Shown here: in pieces, positions 50,352-59,651 of the stretch
Numbering within the stretch: the first letter of the stretch is position 1
Layout of the letters: each line of letters opens with the position of its first letter
NCBI RefSeq assembly: GCF_014652235.1
Contig: NZ_BMYK01000018.1
Span: forward strand, 70,983-131,463
Reading direction: 5' to 3'
DNA: 60,481 nt
Origin: Pseudorhodoferax aquiterrae
GTDB taxonomy: Bacteria; Pseudomonadota; Gammaproteobacteria; Burkholderiales; Burkholderiaceae_C
Position numbers and translations under genes: made by a program
Notes under the pieces: generated by a model
What the model saw: only the letters and a program-made list of their open reading frames with translations
What the model was told of the DNA's origin: nothing
Databases searched by the model: none

Positions 50352-51242
50352 TCAGGCCCGCAGCGCCTCGATCAGTGCCGCCACGGCCGCCGGCCGCGGC
50401 GTCTTGTGCAGGGCGTACAGCCGCAGCATGCGCGGCGCCCAGTCTTCGGCCAGTGGCCGCCGCGCGAACTGCGGCGCGCCGGCATAGGCCCGCGCGGCGC
50501 TGCGCGGCAGGATGGCCAGGCCCAGGCCGGCCTCGACCATGCGCGCCACACCGTCGAAGCTGTGCACGGCCACGGCCACCTGCAACGGCAGCCCGGTGGC
50601 CGCAGCGCGCTCGCGCAGCTGGCGGTCCAGCGCGCCGCCGCTCTGCACGCAGACCAGCGGCTGCTGCGCCACCTCGGCGAAGCGCAGGCTGTCGCTTCCG
50701 GCCAGCGGGTGGGCGGCGGGCAGCAGCACGGCGAGCGGGTCGTCTGCAAAGTCCCAGGCGTCGAGCCCGGCCGGCACCGCGTGGGCCACCGCCACGCCGA
50801 CGTCGGTCGCGTCGTCCAGGCAGGCGCGCAGCACCTCGTCGCTGAGCCGTTCCTGCAGCGCGATCGTGACCTCCGGATAGGCCTGGCGGAAGCGCTGCAG
50901 CCGCTCGGGCAAAAAGCCGATCACCGAGGACTCGTTGGCGCACAGCCGCACCAGCCCGCTGACGCGGCCGTCATGCGACTGCACTTCGCGCAGCAAGGCG
51001 TCCAGCCCGGCCTCGAGCTGCAGGCCGCGCGCGTGCACGAGCCGGCCGGCGTCGGTGAGCCGGATGCCCAGCGGCGAGCGCACCAGCAGCGGCACGCCGA
51101 AGGCATGTTCGAGGTCGGCGATGCGGCGCGACAGCGCGGAGGCCGACAGGTGTTCGCGCGCGGCGGCGCGCGCGATCGAGCCTTCTTCGGCGGCGCTGGC
51201 GAACAGGCGCAGGCTGTAGGGGTCGAGGCGGCGGGTGGCCAT
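50352..51242 (-). CDS. LysR-family transcriptional regulator
   Basis: A 296-residue regulator from the ATG at 51242; a start at 51275 would add 11. Helix-turn-helix: LDPYSLRLFASAAEEGSIA, then LSASALSRRIADLEHAFG and LLVRSPLGIRLTDAG. The effector domain contains VRLCANESSVIGFLPERL and VEAGLGLAILPRSAA. It lies upstream of the aconitase-like and Bug genes on the same strand and is likely their regulator. It is divergent from the MFS gene with 56 bp between. Confidence 0.9.
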   Translation of the reverse strand: MATRRLDPYSLRLFASAAEEGSIARAAAREHLSASALSRRIADLEHAFGVPLLVRSPLGIRLTDAGRLVHARGLQLEAGLDALLREVQSHDGRVSGLVRLCANESSVIGFLPERLQRFRQAYPEVTIALQERLSDEVLRACLDDATDVGVAVAHAVPAGLDAWDFADDPLAVLLPAAHPLAGSDSLRFAEVAQQPLVCVQSGGALDRQLRERAAATGLPLQVAVAVHSFDGVARMVEAGLGLAILPRSAARAYAGAPQFARRPLAEDWAPRMLRLYALHKTPRPAAVAALIEALRA

Positions 51243-51298
51243 GGCGAGCGGCAGTGTAGGGGCCGGGCCGGTCACGGCGCTCGGCTATCGTCGGCGCC

Positions 51299-52435
51299 AT
51301 GACTTCCTCGACTGTGCGCGCGCACTGGGCTGCGCGTTTTTTGTTTTTCGCGGCCGGTTTCATGTTCGCGACCTGGGGTGTGCAGATTCCCACGGTGAAG
51401 ACCGTCTACGGACTGGGCGTGGGCGCCATCGGCGGCCTGGTGCTGGCGGCCGGTGTGGGCTCGGTGCTGGGGCTCACCCAGGCCGGCTGGCTGATCGCGC
51501 GCCATGGCGCGCGCCGCGTGGCCTGGTGGGGCGCGCTGCTGTCGGCGCTGGCTCTGGTGCTGTTGCTGCACATGCCGCACCCGGTGCTGTTGTGGGGCCT
51601 GCTGGGCCTGTTCGGACTGGCGACGGGCCTGCTGGACGTGGCCATGAATGCCGATGCCTCGGAGCTCGAACGCCGGGCCGGCCGGCCGCTCATGAGTGCC
51701 TTCCACGGCATGTTCAGCCTGGGCGGCATGGTGGGGGCGGGCGTGGGCGGGCTGCTGTTCACGGCCGGCGTGGCGCCGAAGCTGCAACTGCTCGCAGTGG
51801 CCGTGTTCAGCATGCTGCTGGTGGGCTGGAGCGTACGGCAGATGGCGCCGGCGCCGGTAGCGGCCGAGGACGCGCACGGCCGCTTCGTGCTGCCGCGCGG
51901 GAGGCTGGCGCTGGTGGGCCTGCTCGCGGCGCTGGGCTTCGTGGTGGAGGGTGCGATGTACGACTGGAGCGTGCTGTTCCTGGCCAGCGAGCGCGGCGCG
52001 CCGCAGCAGCAGGCCGCGCTGGCCTATGCGAGCTTCTCGGCCGCCATGGCGGCCACGCGCTTCGTGGGCGACCGGCTGCGCGCGCGCTGGTCCGCCACGG
52101 GCCTGCTGCGCGCCAGCGCCTGTCTGGCAGCCGTGGCGCTGGCGCTCGTGCTGTTGTCGCCCAATGTGCCGCTCGCGCTGGCGGGCTTCGCGCTGGTCGG
52201 CGTGGGCCTGGCCAACGTGGTGCCGGTGCTGTTCAGTGCCGCCGCCCAGGTGCCGGGCGTGGCGCCGGCGCACGGCATCTCGGCCGTGGCTTCGGTGGGC
52301 TACTGCGGTTTCATGGTCGGGCCGTCCATCATCGGCTTCGTGGCCCATGGCAGTTCGCTGACGGCGGCACTGGCGCTGGTCGTGGGCTGCGCGCTGTTGC
52401 AGGCAACGCTGGCGCGGCGCGCATTGCGCGATTGA
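51299..52435 (+). CDS. MFS transporter (YbjJ-like)
   Basis: A 378-residue permease with about twelve hydrophobic helices. Motif A-like loop AGWLIARHGARRVAWWG after helix 2, LLDVAMNADASELERRAG and MSAFHGMFSLGGMVGAGVGG are typical of the YbjJ group. Substrate unknown. Its last 107 bp overlap the convergent DMT transporter gene. A -10-like TATCGT lies 7 nt before the start, and no ribosome binding site is seen. Confidence 0.9.
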   Translation: MTSSTVRAHWAARFLFFAAGFMFATWGVQIPTVKTVYGLGVGAIGGLVLAAGVGSVLGLTQAGWLIARHGARRVAWWGALLSALALVLLLHMPHPVLLWGLLGLFGLATGLLDVAMNADASELERRAGRPLMSAFHGMFSLGGMVGAGVGGLLFTAGVAPKLQLLAVAVFSMLLVGWSVRQMAPAPVAAEDAHGRFVLPRGRLALVGLLAALGFVVEGAMYDWSVLFLASERGAPQQQAALAYASFSAAMAATRFVGDRLRARWSATGLLRASACLAAVALALVLLSPNVPLALAGFALVGVGLANVVPVLFSAAAQVPGVAPAHGISAVASVGYCGFMVGPSIIGFVAHGSSLTAALALVVGCALLQATLARRALRD

Positions 52436-53282
52436 GCCGGCGCTCGACCAGCGCCACGGCGATACCGGCGCCGCAGATGCAGGCGATGCCCAGGGCCGTC
52501 GTGGCATCGGGCAGCTGGCCGAAGACCGCCCAGCCGAGCGCCACGGCACTCAGGATCTGCAGGTAGCTGTAAGGCGCGAGCAGCGTGGCCGGCGTGCGAG
52601 CGTAGGCAGCGGACTGCAGGCCGTGGCCGATCGCGCCCGTGACGCCGGTGGACAGCAGCAGCACCCATTGCGCCGTCGTGAGCGCGGGCAGCTCCCAGAC
52701 CCAGGGCAGCAAGGGCGTCAACGCCACAGTGCCCACCAAGCCGCCGTAGTAGTTGGTCGTGAGCGGATCGTCACCGGCCAGCCGGCGCGTGGCGATCTGA
52801 AAGGCGGCGAAGGTCAGGGCCGTGGCCACGCCCAGCAACATGCCCACGGTGTCCAGCCCCGCGCCCGGCCGCACCACGAGCAACATGCCGGAAAAGCCCA
52901 GCGCCACGCCCAGCCAGCGGTGCAGCCGGTGCGGCTCGTGCAGCAGCCAGGGCGCCAGCGCCATCAGAAAGATCGGCGCCATGAAGTTCATGGCCGTGGC
53001 TTCAGCCAGCGGCACACGCTTCAAGACCGAGAAGAACAGCAGCGTGGAGCCGATCATGAGGACGCCGCGCAGCAGTTGCCCGCGCAGCGAGCGCGTGCGG
53101 AACAGGCCGAACCCGCGGCGGGGCAGCAGGATGGCGCTGGACAGCGCCGTGTGCACGGCATAGCGCACCCAGGCCACCAGCAGCACGGGCACGCCGACCA
53201 GCCCGAGGTACTTGCCGCTGGCGTCCAGGCAGGACAGCGTCCACAGGCCGAGCACGTGGAGCATCACTCCATTCGATTTCAT
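52329..53282 (-). CDS. EamA/DMT-superfamily transporter
   Basis: A 317-residue permease with ten hydrophobic helices in two EamA repeats (about 8-140 and 148-280). SVLKRVPLAEATAMNFMAPIF and ATLLAPYSYLQILSAVALGW are repeat-end signatures. The C-terminal tail after VERRLNRAMR is Pro/Arg-rich and encoded opposite the end of the MFS gene, so the tail is probably a non-conserved extension. Start 53282 or 53264. It shares an AT-rich divergent promoter region with metN. Confidence 0.88.
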   Translation of the reverse strand: MKSNGVMLHVLGLWTLSCLDASGKYLGLVGVPVLLVAWVRYAVHTALSSAILLPRRGFGLFRTRSLRGQLLRGVLMIGSTLLFFSVLKRVPLAEATAMNFMAPIFLMALAPWLLHEPHRLHRWLGVALGFSGMLLVVRPGAGLDTVGMLLGVATALTFAAFQIATRRLAGDDPLTTNYYGGLVGTVALTPLLPWVWELPALTTAQWVLLLSTGVTGAIGHGLQSAAYARTPATLLAPYSYLQILSAVALGWAVFGQLPDATTALGIACICGAGIAVALVERRLNRAMRAAPALPATARSPRPAPVPPSANCHGPRSR

Positions 53283-53301
53283 ATAAGCAGAAAACTTTAT
53301 A

Positions 53302-53322
53302 TTCTTATGAGTTTTATAAGAA
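53302..53322. promoter_or_regulatory. Inverted repeat 1 in the EamA-metN promoter region
   Basis: TTCTTAT-N7-ATAAGAA is a perfect 7-bp inverted repeat, 20 bp from the EamA start, in the most AT-rich stretch of the window. Several TATA-like hexamers overlap it on both strands. Confidence 0.5.
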
Positions 53323-53330
53323 AGAGCGTA

Positions 53331-53354
53331 GATTCACGCCCCTTGAAGTGAATC
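53331..53354. promoter_or_regulatory. Inverted repeat 2 in the EamA-metN promoter region
   Basis: GATTCAC-N10-GTGAATC is a perfect 7-bp inverted repeat, 34 bp before the metN start. GTGAA/TTCAC half-sites recall LysR-type MetR targets (TGAA-N5-TTCA), but the spacing differs. Confidence 0.5.
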
Positions 53355-53388
53355 AGGGTTTCCACCGTTGTGGAGACCAAAGCAAGCA

Positions 53389-54441
53389 ATGATCGAGTTG
53401 AGGGGTATCACCCAGACCTACCAGGGTAGCAGCGGACCGGTGCAGGCGCTGCGCGGCATCGACCTGGAGGTGGCGGGGGGCGAGGTGTTCGGCATCATCG
53501 GCCGCAGCGGCGCGGGCAAGAGCTCGCTGGTGCGCGTGATCAATCTGTTGAACCGGCCCACGTCCGGGCAGGTGCTGGTCGACGGCCGCGAGATGACGGC
53601 ACTGGACGATGCGGCCCTGCGCATCGCGCGGCGCGACATCGGCATCGTGTTCCAGCATTTCAATGTGCTGAGCTCGCGCACGGTCTACGACAACGTGGCG
53701 CTGCCGCTGGAGATCGCCGGCCTGTCCGATGGCGAAATCAAGAGGCGCGTGGAGCCGCTGCTGGACCTGGTCGGGCTGTCGGCGCTGGCCAGGCGCCATC
53801 CCTCGCAGATCAGCGGCGGGCAGAAGCAGCGTGTGGGCATCGCCCGGGCGCTGGCGAACCGGCCCAAGGTGCTGCTGTCCGACGAAGCGACCTCGGCGCT
53901 GGACCCGGAGACCACGCGCTCCATCCTGGGTCTTCTGCGCCAGATCAACCAGGAGTTCGGCCTGACCATCGTGCTGATCACGCACCAGATGCAGGTCATC
54001 AAGCAGGTGGCCGAGCGTGTGGCCGTGATCGACGCGGGCCGCATCGTGGAGCAGGGCCGCGTGGTCGACGTGTTCTCCAAGCCGCAGCACGCCACGACGC
54101 GCAGCCTGATCGAGGAGATCGTGCCGCAGGAACTGCCGGACTCCGTGCTGGCGCGCCTGCGCACGCTGATGGGCGCGAGTCCGGCCGGCCAGGGGCAGGG
54201 CCTGCGCCTGGCGTTCGCCGGCGACGGCGCCGACCAGCCGCTGCTGACCGAGCTGGTGCGCCGCTTCGGGCTGGACCTGTCCATCCTGCACGGCCAGATC
54301 GACGAGGTGCAGGGCCAGCCCTTCGGGCAGCTCGCGGTGTTCGCGCGGGGTGCGGCCGACCAGCTGCAGGCCGGCATCGCGCACCTGCGCCAGGCCGGCG
54401 TGAACGTCCAACCCCTGGTGCCGGAGGCCGCCCATGTTTGA
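53389..54441 (+). CDS. metN: Methionine ABC transporter ATPase MetN
   Basis: ATP-binding subunit of 350 residues. Start at the ATG 53389 ([13 protein letters not shown]). Walker A is [12 protein letters not shown], the signature [16 protein letters not shown] and Walker [14 protein letters not shown]. The C-terminal NIL domain (about 270-345), with [19 protein letters not shown], senses methionine for trans-inhibition in E. coli MetN. It overlaps metI by 8 nt. Confidence 0.96.
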   Translation: MIELRGITQTYQGSSGPVQALRGIDLEVAGGEVFGIIGRSGAGKSSLVRVINLLNRPTSGQVLVDGREMTALDDAALRIARRDIGIVFQHFNVLSSRTVYDNVALPLEIAGLSDGEIKRRVEPLLDLVGLSALARRHPSQISGGQKQRVGIARALANRPKVLLSDEATSALDPETTRSILGLLRQINQEFGLTIVLITHQMQVIKQVAERVAVIDAGRIVEQGRVVDVFSKPQHATTRSLIEEIVPQELPDSVLARLRTLMGASPAGQGQGLRLAFAGDGADQPLLTELVRRFGLDLSILHGQIDEVQGQPFGQLAVFARGAADQLQAGIAHLRQAGVNVQPLVPEAAHV

Positions 54442-55105
54442 TTTCCTCGACACCTTCAGCGGCCCGTTGCTGGAACTGTTCGCCACCTCCCTGTGGGAGA
54501 CGCTGGTGATGGTCGGCATCTCGGGCCTGGCCGGCGCGCTGATCGGCGTGCCGCTGGGCGTGCTGCTGCGCCTGACCGACCGCGGCGGCGTGCGCGAGAA
54601 CGCGCCCGTGAACCGCATCGTGGGCGGCATCGTCAACGCCGTGCGCTCCACGCCCTTCATCATCCTGCTGGTGGCCATCATCCCGTTCACGCGCTTCGTG
54701 ACGGGCTCGTCCATCGGCACGGCCGCGGCCGTGGTGCCGCTCACGCTGGCGGCTGCGCCCTTCGTGGCAAGGCTCGTGGAGACGGCGCTGCGCGAGGTCG
54801 ACCACGGCCTCGTGGAAGCGGCGCAGGCCATGGGCGCCACCACGTCGCAGATCGTCTGGAAGGTGCTGCTGCCCGAGGCGCTGCCCGGCATCGTGGCGGC
54901 GCTCACGATCACGCTGGTGAGCCTGACGGGCTTTTCGGCCATGGCCGGCGCCATCGGCGGCGGCGGCCTGGGCGACCTGGGCATCCGCTACGGCTACCAG
55001 CGCTTCCTGCCCGAGGTCATGGCCGCCGTGGTCCTCGTGCTCATCGTCTTCGTGCAGCTGGTGCAGAGCGCCGGCGACTGGCTGGTGCGCCGCATCCGCC
55101 ATTGA
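54434..55105 (+). CDS. metI: Methionine ABC transporter permease MetI
   Basis: A 223-residue permease with five membrane helices. [20 protein letters not shown] and the EAA loop [20 protein letters not shown] are diagnostic, as is [20 protein letters not shown]. It overlaps metN and is followed by metQ at 22 bp. Confidence 0.96.
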   Translation: MFDFLDTFSGPLLELFATSLWETLVMVGISGLAGALIGVPLGVLLRLTDRGGVRENAPVNRIVGGIVNAVRSTPFIILLVAIIPFTRFVTGSSIGTAAAVVPLTLAAAPFVARLVETALREVDHGLVEAAQAMGATTSQIVWKVLLPEALPGIVAALTITLVSLTGFSAMAGAIGGGGLGDLGIRYGYQRFLPEVMAAVVLVLIVFVQLVQSAGDWLVRRIRH

Positions 55106-55127
55106 TGGATTTCTTCAGGAGCTTCCC

Positions 55128-55913
55128 ATGCAAAAACGTACATTCCTTTCCACCATCGCCTTCGCACTCGTGGCCGGCACCGCACTGGCGCAGGACAAGC
55201 CGCTCAAGATCGGCGTCACGGCCGGCCCGCACGCGCAGATCTTCGAACAGGTCAAGCGCATCGCCGAGAAGGACGGGCTCAAGATCCAGATCGTCGAGTT
55301 CAGCGACTACATCCAGCCCAATGCCGCGCTGGCCGCCGGCGACCTGGACGCCAACAGCTATCAGCACCAGCCTTTCCTGGACCTGCAGGTCAAGGACCGC
55401 GGCTACAAGCTGGTCTCGGTCGCGCAGACGGTCAACTACCCGATCGGCCTGTACTCCAAGAAGGTCAAGGACCTGAAGGACCTCAAGGAAGGCGCGCGCT
55501 TCGGCATCCCGAACGACCCGACCAACGGTGGCCGCGTGCTGCTGGTGCTGCAGGACAAGGGCCTGATCAAGATCAAGCCCTCCGCGGGCCTGAAGGCCAC
55601 ACCGCTGGACGTGACCGAGAACCCCAAGAAGCTGAAGTTCGTCGAACTCGAGGCCGCGCAACTGGCGCGCTCGCTGGACGACCTGGATGCGGCCGCCGTC
55701 AACACCAACTTCGCGCTGTCGGCGGGCCTCAACCCCGGCCGGGACGCCATCGCGCAGGAGAGCGCCAAGTCGCCCTATGTGAACGTGCTGGTCGTGCGCG
55801 AGCAGGACAAGGCCCAGCCCTGGGTCGCCAAGCTGGTCAAGGCCTACCACTCCGACGAGATCCGCAAGTTCATCCAGACCGAATTCAAGGGCGCGGTGCT
55901 GGCGGGTTTCTGA
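55128..55913 (+). CDS. metQ: MetQ/NlpA-family methionine receptor
   Basis: A 261-residue periplasmic receptor with AGGAG before the ATG. The signal peptide ends ALVAGTALAQ and lacks a lipobox cysteine, so the protein should be soluble, unlike lipid-anchored E. coli MetQ. Family segments are LKIGVTAGPHAQIFEQVK, EFSDYIQPNAALAAGDLDAN, YQHQPFLDLQ and GIPNDPTNGGRVLLVL. It completes metNIQ. Confidence 0.96.
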   Translation: MQKRTFLSTIAFALVAGTALAQDKPLKIGVTAGPHAQIFEQVKRIAEKDGLKIQIVEFSDYIQPNAALAAGDLDANSYQHQPFLDLQVKDRGYKLVSVAQTVNYPIGLYSKKVKDLKDLKEGARFGIPNDPTNGGRVLLVLQDKGLIKIKPSAGLKATPLDVTENPKKLKFVELEAAQLARSLDDLDAAAVNTNFALSAGLNPGRDAIAQESAKSPYVNVLVVREQDKAQPWVAKLVKAYHSDEIRKFIQTEFKGAVLAGF

Positions 55914-55960
55914 AACTGGGCTAAGGTGGGCGTCCTTCAACACTTCCGAAAGGACAGCCC

Positions 55961-56515
55961 ATGGCCCAGACCAAGATCGCCGTCGTCGTCGGCAGCCTGC
56001 GCAAGGACTCGTTCAACCGCAAGCTGGCCGTCGCCCTGGCCAAGCTGGCGCCCAGCGACGTGACGTTCGAGCAGCTGCGCATCGACGACCTGCCGCTGTA
56101 CAACCAGGACGACGACGGCAAGCCGGCTGCCAGCGTCACGCGGCTGAAGGCGGAGATCCAGTCCGCCCAGGGCCTGTTGTTCGTGACGCCCGAGTACAAC
56201 CGCTCGATTCCGGGCGTGCTCAAGAACGCCATCGACCACGCCTCGCGGCCCTATGGCAAGAGCGCGTTCCCGGGCAAGCCCGCGGGTGTGATCGGAGTGT
56301 CGGTCGGTGCCATCGGCACGGCGCTGGCGCAGCAGCACCTGCGCAACGTGCTGGCCTACCTGGATGTGCCCACGCTGGGCCAGCCCGAGGCCTTCGTGCA
56401 GGCCAAGGACGGCCTGTTCGACGCCGACGGCAGCATCGGCGAGGCCAGCCGCGCCTTCCTGCAGGGCTGGCTCGACAAGTACCTGGCCTGGGTGCGGCTG
56501 CACACCGCGGGCTGA
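55961..56515 (+). CDS. NADPH-dependent FMN reductase / quinone reductase (ChrR-like)
   Basis: A 184-residue flavodoxin-like enzyme. VVVGSLRKDSFNRKLA is the FMN phosphate loop, FVTPEYNRSIPGVLKNAID the signature, and GKPAGVIGVSVGAIG a further FMN-binding block. Relatives reduce quinones, chromate or azo dyes with NAD(P)H. AAAGGA precedes the ATG. Its stop abuts the stop of the convergent MATE gene. Confidence 0.93.
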   Translation: MAQTKIAVVVGSLRKDSFNRKLAVALAKLAPSDVTFEQLRIDDLPLYNQDDDGKPAASVTRLKAEIQSAQGLLFVTPEYNRSIPGVLKNAIDHASRPYGKSAFPGKPAGVIGVSVGAIGTALAQQHLRNVLAYLDVPTLGQPEAFVQAKDGLFDADGSIGEASRAFLQGWLDKYLAWVRLHTAG

Positions 56516-57916
56516 TCAGCTGCGCGGCCGGTCCTGCGGCCGCGCGAACCAGGGCCAGGCGTTCAGCAGCGCGTAGAGCGCCAGGCCCGCCACCATGATC
56601 GCCAGCAGCGTGGGCAGGCCGGCCCCCAGCCGCAGCGCCAGGTGGCCGGCGAGGTAGACCACCAGCAGCCGCGCCGCGCCGGCCACGATGCTCCAGCCCA
56701 TGCGCCGCGCGCCCTGCGAGGCGAAGTACAGCGACAAGCCCAGCCCGAACAGGCCGTAGGCCGGCCCCACGGTGCGCAGGTACTGCGTGCCGGTGCGGAT
56801 GGCTTCCTGGTCGTGCGTGAACAGCCCGAGCCAGGCGGCGGGGAACAGCGCCGCTGCCAGGCCCACGCACGAGGTGACGGCGGCAGCGAGCAGCGCCCCG
56901 GTCCACGCCACGCGGCGCGCGCGCACCAATTGGCCGGCGCCGGTGTTCATGCCGACCATGGCGACCATGGCGGCGCCGAAGCCGAACACGATGGGAATCT
57001 GCAGGTACTCGAGCCGGATGCCCAGACCGAAGCCGGCCAATGCCGCGCTGCCCAGCGGGCTGACCAGGGCCGTGGCCGTCAGCACCGACAGGTTCAGCGT
57101 GACGTTGTTGACGATGGCCGGCGCGCCCACGCCCAGGATGTCGCGGAACAACGCCCAGCGCAGCGGGTGGTTCAGGCGCAACTGCACGCCGCCGTTGCCG
57201 CGCCACACCGCCACCAGCATCACGGCCGCCGCTGCGACGTAGTAGACGACCAGGGCCAGCCCCGCGCCCGTGATGCCCAGCGCCGGCACCGGGCCCCAGC
57301 CGAAGATCAGCAGGGGCGAGGCCAGCAGCAGGAGCAGCACGCCGCCGGACAGCACCATCGCGGGCAGCGCCATGTTGCCGCTGCCGCGCAGCACGCTGGC
57401 CATGCCGTTGGCCAGCCACAGGAACACGGCGCCGACGAAGATCGCGTTGGAGTAGGCGAGGGCGGCCTGCTGCACGGCCGGCGTGGCGCCCATGGCGCGG
57501 TACAGCAGCGGCCCGCCCAGCAGGCCGCCCAGCATGCAGACAGCGCCGAAGGCCAGCGCGATGACGAGGGCATGCAGCGCCAGCGCCTGGGCCTTTGGCG
57601 TGTCGCCGGCGCCGATGGCCCGCGCGATCGCCGAGGAGATGCCGCCGCCCATGCCGCCTGCGGACATGGTCTGCATCAGCATGACCAGGGGGAACACCAG
57701 CGCGGCGCCGGCCAGAGCGTCCACGCCGAGCAGGCCGACGAAGTAGCTCTCCAGGAAGTTGGCGGCGGCCTGGGCCAGCATCACGACCAGGTTGGGTGCG
57801 GCCAGCAGCAGCAAGGTGGTCAGCACGGGGCCTTGCAGCAGCCGCCGGGAGCGCGCCTGGGCCGCGAGCGCGGCCTTGCCTGGCGCGATGCTGGCGGCGG
57901 TGGGCACGGCGCTCAT
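56516..57916 (-). CDS. MATE-family efflux transporter
   Basis: A 466-residue permease with about twelve hydrophobic helices in two halves. FLESYFVGLLGVDALAG in helix 2, GMGGGISSAIARAIGAGD and the second-half counterpart GFGAAMVAMVGMNTGAGQLV are the MATE repeat signatures. The start at 57916 overlaps the TetR stop (ATGA). Regulator and pump form one operon, as is common for drug or metabolite efflux. Confidence 0.93.
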   Translation of the reverse strand: MSAVPTAASIAPGKAALAAQARSRRLLQGPVLTTLLLLAAPNLVVMLAQAAANFLESYFVGLLGVDALAGAALVFPLVMLMQTMSAGGMGGGISSAIARAIGAGDTPKAQALALHALVIALAFGAVCMLGGLLGGPLLYRAMGATPAVQQAALAYSNAIFVGAVFLWLANGMASVLRGSGNMALPAMVLSGGVLLLLLASPLLIFGWGPVPALGITGAGLALVVYYVAAAAVMLVAVWRGNGGVQLRLNHPLRWALFRDILGVGAPAIVNNVTLNLSVLTATALVSPLGSAALAGFGLGIRLEYLQIPIVFGFGAAMVAMVGMNTGAGQLVRARRVAWTGALLAAAVTSCVGLAAALFPAAWLGLFTHDQEAIRTGTQYLRTVGPAYGLFGLGLSLYFASQGARRMGWSIVAGAARLLVVYLAGHLALRLGAGLPTLLAIMVAGLALYALLNAWPWFARPQDRPRS

Positions 57917-58509
57917 GGCTGCGTGCCTTCCTGCAGCAGGCGCGCGCGCGCACTGGCCAGCAGGGCTTCGGAGATGGGGTCGCCCTTGGTGGCGCGCGAC
58001 AGCAGCAGCGCGCCGACCAGTGTGGCCACGTCGGCCAGCGCACGCCCTCCGGCCTCGGGCGTGCCGGCGTCGGGCTGCAGCTGGGCCAGGCGCGCGGCCA
58101 TCGCCTTGAGGCCGTCCAGGTAGGCCGCGCGCACGGGCGCTTGGGCATCGGCGCGCGCCACATCGCCGGCCAGTGCGGCGGCCGTGCAGCTGCTGCCGGG
58201 GCGGTCGCGCGTGGCGGTGGCCAGATAGCCCTCCACATAGGCCCGGCGGCGGTCTTCGCGTTCGGGCAGCTCGGCGAAGCGTTGGTCCCAGCGCGCGCCG
58301 GATTGTTCGAAGGCCTTGGCGCAGGCCACGGCGGCCAGCCCGTCCTTGGACGAGAAGTGGCCGTAGAAGCCGCCGTGCGTGAGGCCGGCCGCGGCCATCA
58401 CCTCGGCGACGCTGACGCCGTGCAGGCCCTTTTCGCGGAACAGGCGCGCCGAGGCCTTCTCGATCGCGATGCGGTTCTGGTCGGTCTGTTGCTGGGATAC
58501 ACGTGGCAT
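57913..58509 (-). CDS. TetR-family repressor of the MATE gene
   Basis: A 198-residue regulator with GGAG 7 nt before the ATG at 58509. The helix-turn-helix region is IEKASARLFREKGLHGVSVA, then MAAAGLTHGGFYGHFSSKDG. The ligand domain is variable. Position and overlap suggest it controls itself and the pump. Confidence 0.93.
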   Translation of the reverse strand: MPRVSQQQTDQNRIAIEKASARLFREKGLHGVSVAEVMAAAGLTHGGFYGHFSSKDGLAAVACAKAFEQSGARWDQRFAELPEREDRRRAYVEGYLATATRDRPGSSCTAAALAGDVARADAQAPVRAAYLDGLKAMAARLAQLQPDAGTPEAGGRALADVATLVGALLLSRATKGDPISEALLASARARLLQEGTQP

Positions 58510-58529
58510 GCGCGCTCCGTGGCTGATAA

Positions 58530-58543
58530 ATGACAAGCATCAT
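58530..58543. promoter_or_regulatory. Possible TetR operator
   Basis: ATGA-CAAGCA-TCAT sits 20 bp before the TetR start inside a locally AT-rich stretch (TGATAAATGACAAGCATCAT). The half-sites extend imperfectly. Confidence 0.35.
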
Positions 58544-58691
58544 AAATCGAAAGCGCGAATAGATGTCGGCCGTCATGTTTTCGGGCGAACGCGCGGCTAC
58601 CGCTCTTTACAGAACTTCATGCGCCGGATGTCGTCCTGGCCGGTGCCGGGCCGTTGAATGCGCATCTGCTTGCGTTGCAATGGAGATCCGC

Positions 58692-58907
58692 ATGAAACGT
58701 CTGTCCCTGCTTGCCTTGCTGGCCGCCGCCGCCCTGAGCGGCTGCGTGGTGGCGCCCGTCGGCCCGGGTTACTACGGCTACCGCCGTCCGGTGGTCGTGG
58801 AACCTCCCGTGGTCGGGCCGCCCGTGGTGATCGTGCGCCCGGGCTACGAAGGCCGGCCCTACCACGACGACCGCGGCTACGGCCGCCGCTGGCGCCGCGA
58901 CGATTGA
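58692..58907 (+). CDS. Small lipoprotein, Tyr/Pro/Arg-rich
   Basis: A 71-residue protein with GGAG 7 nt before the ATG. The signal peptide MKRLSLLALLAAAALSGC ends in a lipobox, predicting a lipid-anchored protein. The mature part has YYGYRRP, repeated VVVEPPVVGPPVVIV and a charged end, HDDRGYGRRWRRDD. Such short envelope lipoproteins are common and their roles are unknown. Confidence 0.8.
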   Translation: MKRLSLLALLAAAALSGCVVAPVGPGYYGYRRPVVVEPPVVGPPVVIVRPGYEGRPYHDDRGYGRRWRRDD

Positions 58908-59018
58908 GCGTCGGGCCGGGAACCAAAGCCCGGGCACTGCAATCCCATCGCCGACAATACCGTGACGCCCTCCGCCGGAGGGTGCGCGCCACAAGAAGCG
59001 TCGCAAGAAAGGGTGGGA

Positions 59019-59525
59019 ATGCTGCTGCGAATGTTGGACCAGGCACCGCGCAAGGTGCTGGCCCTGGTGAGTCTGTTCTGTATCGCCTTGTTGGGCTTCG
59101 GCCTGTACCTGCAGCACGGCCTGGGTCTGGAGCCCTGTCCCATGTGCATCGTGCAACGCTACGCACTGGTGCTCGTGGCCGTCGTGGCGGGGTTCACCGC
59201 CATGCTGCGTTCGCGCGGTGCCCACCTGGCCGGTGGCCTGCTGACGCTGGCGATCGCCGGCTTCGGCGCCTTCGTGGCCGCACGGCAGACCTGGTTGCAG
59301 TGGTATCCGCCGGAGGTCGCGAGCTGTGGCCGCGACTTCTACGGCATGATCGAAACCTTTCCGCTCAAGCGTGCCGTGCCCATGATCTTCGCCGGCGGCG
59401 GCGATTGCGCTGCGATCGACTGGACTTTCCTGGGTGGCTCGATCGCCAACTGGTCCTTCCTGTGCTTCGTTGCCATCGGCCTGGCGATGCTCGCGCTGTT
59501 GTGGCGCCGGGGCCGCGCCCGCTGA
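59019..59525 (+). CDS. dsbB: Disulfide bond formation protein DsbB
   Basis: Inner-membrane oxidase that recycles DsbA using quinone. The 168 residues from the ATG at 59019 have four membrane helices. The first redox pair is Cys40/Cys43 in EPCPMCIVQRYAL and the second Cys103/Cys130 in VASCGRDF and GGGDCAAIDW, so both periplasmic loops are intact. Confidence 0.95.
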   Translation: MLLRMLDQAPRKVLALVSLFCIALLGFGLYLQHGLGLEPCPMCIVQRYALVLVAVVAGFTAMLRSRGAHLAGGLLTLAIAGFGAFVAARQTWLQWYPPEVASCGRDFYGMIETFPLKRAVPMIFAGGGDCAAIDWTFLGGSIANWSFLCFVAIGLAMLALLWRRGRAR

Positions 59526-59651
59526 ACTCCCCACGCAGTTGTTGCAAGAGGTGTCGGCGCCGGCCTACAAGGGCTCGTGCCCAAACCTGACCACAACCCG
59601 CTGAGCGTGCGCTACCGTAGCCGCATCGATTCAAATGGGGAGTGTCGGTTC

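Noticed and set aside
53283-53388. SAM riboswitch in the metN leader
   Set aside because: The only structures are short operator-sized inverted repeats; I see no multi-helix riboswitch core.
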